Shown piece after piece: positions 32,581 to 32,692 of a DNA stretch of 32,692 nucleotides (position 1 is the first letter of the stretch; each line of letters opens with the position of its first letter). The position numbers were made by a program, and so were the translations under genes. Origin of the DNA: Acetobacter oeni (GTDB lineage: Bacteria; Pseudomonadota; Alphaproteobacteria; Acetobacterales; Acetobacteraceae). The notes under the pieces are model-generated. The model did not search any database. It was not told the origin of the DNA and worked only from the letters and a program-made list of their open reading frames with translations. Location of the stretch: contig NZ_WOTA01000032.1 of the NCBI RefSeq assembly GCF_011516825.1, positions 1 through 32,692 of the forward strand. The letters run 5' to 3'.

Positions 32581-32692
32581 CAGGCTCAGGACTCATTTTT
32601 TGAGATAGAAGATGAAGCTTGCGGCGATATGGATTGCGGCCATGAAGGTGTGAGCGCATCTGTCATATCGGGTTGCGACCCGTCGCCAGTCT
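32581..32692 (-). mobile_element. IS5-family element, one end (continues past window)
   Basis: The probable terminal inverted repeat CAGGCTCAGGACTCA is at 32581-32595, similar to both ends of the element at 5586-6200. The transposase reads leftward out of the edge of the window. Orientation is the same as in the left remnant. The two copies differ at many positions, so they are not a recent duplication. Confidence 0.7.
32593..32692 (-). CDS. IS5-family transposase, C-terminal end (partial)
   Basis: The last 32 codons are RRVATRYDRCAHTFMAAIHI and then AASFIFYLKK before TGA at 32593-32595. This is the standard C-terminus of IS5-family DDE transposases (WRRxxTRYDRCAxTFxSAIxIAA). No frameshift appears in the visible part, so this copy may be intact beyond the edge. 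Confidence 0.8.
   Translation of the reverse strand, partial: DWRRVATRYDRCAHTFMAAIHIAASFIFYLKK

Noticed and set aside
5586..32692. Active composite transposon
   Set aside because: The left IS copy has lost its second catalytic Asp and is frameshifted, and the two copies are diverged. No target duplication was found.
1..32692. tRNA or rRNA genes as island attachment sites
   Set aside because: No cloverleaf-like sequence or rRNA segment was recognised by eye. A covariance-model search would be needed to be certain.

Overview
The window looks like an accessory region of an alphaproteobacterium, most probably an acetic acid bacterium (Acetobacteraceae). The grounds are the IS5-family remnants, the high-GC coding style of the central block and the protein families present. 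No rRNA, tRNA or single-copy marker is visible, so the assignment is an inference.

Left part (about 1-7.4 kb): a decayed plasmid- or phage-derived segment. It holds the 3' end of an unknown gene, a protein whose motifs match the palm of family A DNA polymerases, a BRO-N antirepressor-like ORF with a weak start and a decayed second copy, an HNH-type protein, a 30-residue CxxC microprotein lying in a duplicated segment, a serine recombinase, the tail end of an XRE regulator, a small lipoprotein, an internally deleted IS5-family element and an orphan gene resembling a phage fiber-tail adaptor. A 15-bp repeat (GGTGAGYRAAGCTCT-like) is scattered through 2.2-4.5 kb.

Central part (7.4-24.6 kb): a compact, translationally coupled catabolic cluster. 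An M20 amidohydrolase and an aldehyde dehydrogenase run leftward. Diverging from them are a class III aminotransferase, a three-subunit opine-oxidase/HcnABC-type flavo-iron-sulfur dehydrogenase ([2Fe-2S] subunit, FAD + BFD subunit, DAO subunit), a HAD hydrolase, a complete dipeptide/opine-type ABC importer (binding protein with a Tat signal, two permeases, fused double ATPase), a succinate-semialdehyde-type dehydrogenase, an Lrp/AsnC regulator, a GNAT acetyltransferase that starts with TTG, and a GhrA-like 2-hydroxyacid dehydrogenase. The logic is uptake of an N-substituted amino acid, opine or polyamine-like compound, oxidative cleavage by the flavoenzyme, then transamination and aldehyde oxidation to a central metabolite. 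The substrate cannot be read from the sequence.

Right part (24.7-32.1 kb): a leftward run on the minus strand of a TonB-dependent receptor, a second HAD hydrolase, an MFS permease and a PuuB/OrdL-like FAD oxidoreductase. Upstream are a bicupin protein and an Lrp-type RAM domain without its DNA-binding half. This looks like a second uptake-and-oxidation module for a related substrate, so the two modules together contain two DAO-fold oxidases, two HAD enzymes and two Lrp-type proteins.

Right edge: an unidentified ORF, then the 3' end of another IS5-family transposase in the same orientation as the remnant at 5.6-6.2 kb. The catabolic block is thus bracketed by related but diverged IS copies.
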